Source of the DNA: Acidimicrobiia bacterium
GTDB lineage: Bacteria; Actinomycetota; Acidimicrobiia; IMCC26256; PALSA-555
Reading direction: 5' to 3'
NCBI GenBank assembly: GCA_022865365.1
Contig: JALHSW010000484.1
Coordinates: 1 to 7,522 of the forward strand
DNA: 7,522 nt
Part shown: one piece after another, positions 5,909-7,522 of the stretch
How positions within the stretch are numbered: the stretch's first letter is position 1
Layout: each line of letters begins with the position of its first letter
Position numbers and translations under genes: made by a program
The notes under the pieces: model-generated
Told to the model about the DNA's origin: nothing
What the model saw: the letters and a program-made list of their open reading frames with translations, nothing else
Database searches by the model: none

Positions 5909-5927
5909 TTAGGGTAGCCTTCCCTAC
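5909..5927 (-). promoter_or_regulatory. DtxR/IdeR-like metal-repressor box overlapping the ZIP -10
   Basis: TTAGGGTAGCCTTCCCTAC agrees at 15 of 19 positions with the known IdeR/DtxR consensus TTAGGTTAGSCTAACCTAA. Its core is a palindrome with perfect TAGGG/CCCTA arms. It ends 41 bp upstream of the ZIP start. On the minus strand it contains CTACCCT (5917-5911), a TANNNT -10 candidate, so a bound repressor would block initiation. Family knowledge: DtxR-type regulators bind such sites when loaded with Fe(II) or Mn(II) and repress uptake genes. The regulator is not encoded in the window. Confidence 0.6.
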
Positions 5928-5958
5928 ATCCCAGGGGCCGTCAAGCCGGGGACGGCCC

Positions 5959-5964
5959 TACGGT
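5959..5964 (+). promoter_or_regulatory. Candidate -10 (TACGGT) of a leaderless promoter for the right-hand SDR
   Basis: CTACGGT is followed by 6 nt and the ATG at 5971, so transcription should begin at or beside the start codon. No good Shine-Dalgarno is present (GGTGGG overlaps the hexamer and is at most a weak match). No clear -35 is visible. Confidence 0.45.
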
Positions 5965-5970
5965 GGGCGC

Positions 5971-6906
5971 ATGGCAACCCCGAAGAACATCGAGATCCCC
6001 GACCAGGCCGGGCGATTCGCGGTCGTCACGGGCGCGAACAGCGGGATCGGCTTGGAGACCTCTCGCCGCCTCGCCGCGGCCGGCGCGCAGGTCGTCCTCG
6101 CGGTGCGCAACGCCGACAAGGGCCGCCGAGCGGTGCAGGACATCGTCACCTCGCACCCCGGCGCGAAGGTGTCAGCCGAACCGCTGGACGTGTCGAGCCT
6201 GGGCTCGGTTGCGACCTTCGCGGCGGAACGCACGAAGCACGGTCGGCCCATCGACCTCCTGATCAACAACGCGGGGATCATGGCCGTGCCGACGCGCCAC
6301 ACGACCGCCGACGGCTTCGAGCTCCAGCTCGGGACGAACCACCTCGGCCACTTCGCGCTCACCGCTCGCCTGCTCCCCCTCCTGCGCGACGCCGGCTCAG
6401 CCCGCGTGGTCACGGTCAGCAGCACGGCCCACCGCATCGGTCGGATCGACTTCGACGATCTCCAGGCTGAACACAAGTACCGGCGCTGGCGCGCGTACGG
6501 TCAGTCGAAGCTGGCGAACCTGCTGTTCGCCCTGGAGCTGCAGCGCGTGAGCGTGCGCGGCGGTTGGGGAGTCCTCAGCAACGCCGCGCACCCGGGCTCG
6601 ACGCGAACGAACCTCCAGAGCACCGGACCGAACCTCGGCACCGCCTCCCATGGCACCGGTCTCATGAGCCGGGTCATGGAGATCCCGGGAGTGTCGCAAG
6701 CGTCCGAGCAAGGTGCGCTGCCCACGCTCTTCGCCGCGACGAGCCCCGACGCACACGGGGGCGCGTACTACGGACCGGACGGCATCAGCGAGCTGACCGG
6801 TCTTCCCGCGCCCGCGCACATCTCCCGCCGTGCGCGCAACGTACAGACGGCCGAAGCGCTGTGGCGCGTCTCCGAAGCGCTCACCGACGTGCGATTCCCA
6901 GCTTGA
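5971..6906 (+). CDS. SDR family oxidoreductase, retinol dehydrogenase/protochlorophyllide reductase-like
   Basis: The protein has 311 aa, longer than a classical SDR and of the size seen in the retinol dehydrogenase/WWOX-like branch common in actinobacteria. It is a cytosolic NAD(P)-dependent oxidoreductase. The glycine loop is TGANSGIG (20-27). Arg46 after the second strand (VLAVRN) points to NADP(H). NNAG is at 99-102 (LLINNAGIM), Asn123 in GTNHLGHFALT, Ser150/Ser151 in VTVSSTAH, and the active site YGQSK with Tyr176 and Lys180. The HPGSTRTNL segment (207-215) is the usual PG-x-TxT motif of this branch. About 25 residues lie between the Ser and Tyr, as is normal here. The start is ATG at 5971 with a -10 hexamer just upstream. 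The TGA stop (6904-6906) is the first three bases of a 14-bp tandem repeat. It shares a divergent promoter region with the ZIP gene, so the metal-repressor box could affect both, but it lies closer to the ZIP side. Physiological substrate unknown. Confidence 0.88.
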   Translation: MATPKNIEIPDQAGRFAVVTGANSGIGLETSRRLAAAGAQVVLAVRNADKGRRAVQDIVTSHPGAKVSAEPLDVSSLGSVATFAAERTKHGRPIDLLINNAGIMAVPTRHTTADGFELQLGTNHLGHFALTARLLPLLRDAGSARVVTVSSTAHRIGRIDFDDLQAEHKYRRWRAYGQSKLANLLFALELQRVSVRGGWGVLSNAAHPGSTRTNLQSTGPNLGTASHGTGLMSRVMEIPGVSQASEQGALPTLFAATSPDAHGGAYYGPDGISELTGLPAPAHISRRARNVQTAEALWRVSEALTDVRFPA

Positions 6907-7001
6907 TCCAGTCGGCCTGATCCAGTCGGCCTGATCCAGTCGGCCTGATCCAGTCGGCCTGATCCAGTCGGCCTGATCCAGTCGGCCTGATCCAGTCGGG
7001 C
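6904..7001. repeat. Tandem repeat, 7 x 14 bp (TGATCCAGTCGGCC)
   Basis: Six perfect head-to-tail copies start at 6904, 6918, 6932, 6946, 6960 and 6974. A seventh at 6988 has one change (GGCC to GGGC), followed by a decayed start of another copy (TGATCA at 7002). The array begins exactly at the SDR stop codon and ends 16 bp before the stop of the convergent flavodoxin-like gene. Because 14 is not a multiple of 3, TGA occurs in all three forward frames within 42 bp, while the reverse strand has no stop in any frame. Each unit holds GATC and a self-complementary GGCC. It could act as a bidirectional terminator region or be a simple variable-number repeat. Confidence 0.95.
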
Positions 7002-7017
7002 TGATCACCTCGCCTGC

Positions 7018-7522
7018 TCAGACGCGGTACTCCGGGTTCGGGAAGTCGAAGCGGCAGCCTGCATCCCAGGCGGTGCGCTGGTTGCCGTGGGCGGGGATCC
7101 CTCCCGCGTCCTTGAGCATGCGGGCGAGGTGCATGAGATTCCACGCCATGAACGTGGTGTTGCGGTTCGTGAAGTCGTTGTCGGGGCCGCCCGAGCCGGG
7201 ATCCAGGTACGACGGCCCGGGACCGGCCTCGCCGAGCCAGCCGGTGTCGGCCTGGGGTGGGATCACATAGCCGAGGTGCTGCAACGAGTAGAGGACGTTC
7301 ATCGCACAGTGCTTCGCGCCGTCCTCGTTCCCGGTGACGACGCAGCCGCCCACGCGCCCGTAGTACGCGTACTGCCCGGCGTCGTTGACCAGGTGCGAGT
7401 TGCCGTACAGGCGCTCGATGACCTTGGTGCAGACCGAGGATTTCTCGCCGAGCCAGATCGGCATGGCGAGGATCAGGATGTCGGCCGCCATCACCTGCTC
7501 GAAGATCGCCGGCCACTCGTCG
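7018..7522 (-). CDS. Flavodoxin-fold NADPH-dependent FMN reductase-like protein, C-terminal part
   Basis: Partial gene: the last 167 residues are visible and the start lies beyond the right edge. The fragment runs DEWPAIFEQV-MAADILILAMPIWLGEK and ends PNPEYRV. The strand-turn ADILILAMPIWLGEKSS (visible residues 13-29) matches the phosphate/FMN-binding region of the flavodoxin-like fold. The second signature is VVTGNEDGAKHCAMNVLYSL (61-80) followed by QHLGYVIPP. The long tail GEAGPGPSYLDPGSGGPDND-FTNRNTTFMAWNL is typical of a well conserved bacterial 'flavodoxin family protein' group. It should bind FMN and reduce a small molecule or flavin with NAD(P)H; the true substrate of this group is not established. 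Internal GTG/ATG codons at 7494-7489 are not the start, because the frame and the family similarity continue upstream to the edge. It converges on the SDR with the 14-bp array between. Confidence 0.82.
   Translation of the reverse strand, partial: DEWPAIFEQVMAADILILAMPIWLGEKSSVCTKVIERLYGNSHLVNDAGQYAYYGRVGGCVVTGNEDGAKHCAMNVLYSLQHLGYVIPPQADTGWLGEAGPGPSYLDPGSGGPDNDFTNRNTTFMAWNLMHLARMLKDAGGIPAHGNQRTAWDAGCRFDFPNPEYRV

Noticed and set aside
6904..7001. CRISPR array
   Set aside because: Units are 14 bp, directly adjacent and without unique spacers; no cas genes are nearby.
6397..7008. Minus-strand frame with a repeated LDQADWIRPTGSGR segment at its start
   Set aside because: The peptide repeat is just the 14-bp DNA repeat read on an open strand, and the rest is antisense to the SDR. 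No start signal was seen.

Overview
This is a 7.5 kb window of GC-rich chromosome, almost certainly from an actinobacterium. The evidence is strong G/C bias at third codon positions, GTG starts, TANNNT-type -10 hexamers placed directly upstream of starts (leaderless genes), a secreted hydrolase with a neocarzinostatin-like domain, and the family make-up (GTGNVG reductase, SDRs, OmpR-type two-component pair, PepSY protein). The class cannot be fixed from the sequence; Acidimicrobiia or a related lineage is a guess. Coding density is high. I see no insertion sequence, phage gene, tRNA, rRNA or CRISPR array.

Left part (1-2480): the window opens with the first 39 codons of a leftward NAD(P)-binding reductase of the dihydrodipicolinate reductase-like family. 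A 90-bp divergent promoter region separates it from a rightward gene for a secreted serine hydrolase (466 aa) that ends in a neocarzinostatin-type beta-sandwich domain. That gene converges with a leftward classical SDR oxidoreductase, whose promoter region carries nested inverted repeats.

Middle (2481-5970): a leftward block reads, in transcription order, ZIP-family metal transporter, OmpR-type response regulator, sensor histidine kinase and small secreted PepSY protein. The regulator and kinase genes are 2 bp apart and surely form one unit. The regulator also has its own candidate leaderless promoter, so linkage to the ZIP gene may be partial. The ZIP promoter holds a palindrome that matches the iron-responsive DtxR/IdeR box at 15 of 19 positions and overlaps the candidate -10. 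This suggests a metal-controlled transporter next to an envelope-sensing two-component system with a PepSY partner.

Right part (5971-7522): a rightward, probably leaderless NADP-type SDR (retinol dehydrogenase-like) ends at a 14-bp tandem repeat of seven units; its stop codon is the first three bases of the array. The array fills the gap to a convergent leftward flavodoxin-fold (NADPH-dependent FMN reductase-like) gene whose start lies beyond the window.

No clearly unprecedented system is visible. The best leads are the DtxR-like box on the ZIP gene, the hydrolase-neocarzinostatin fusion, the 14-bp array between convergent genes, and the repeated CTACNNT promoter signature.
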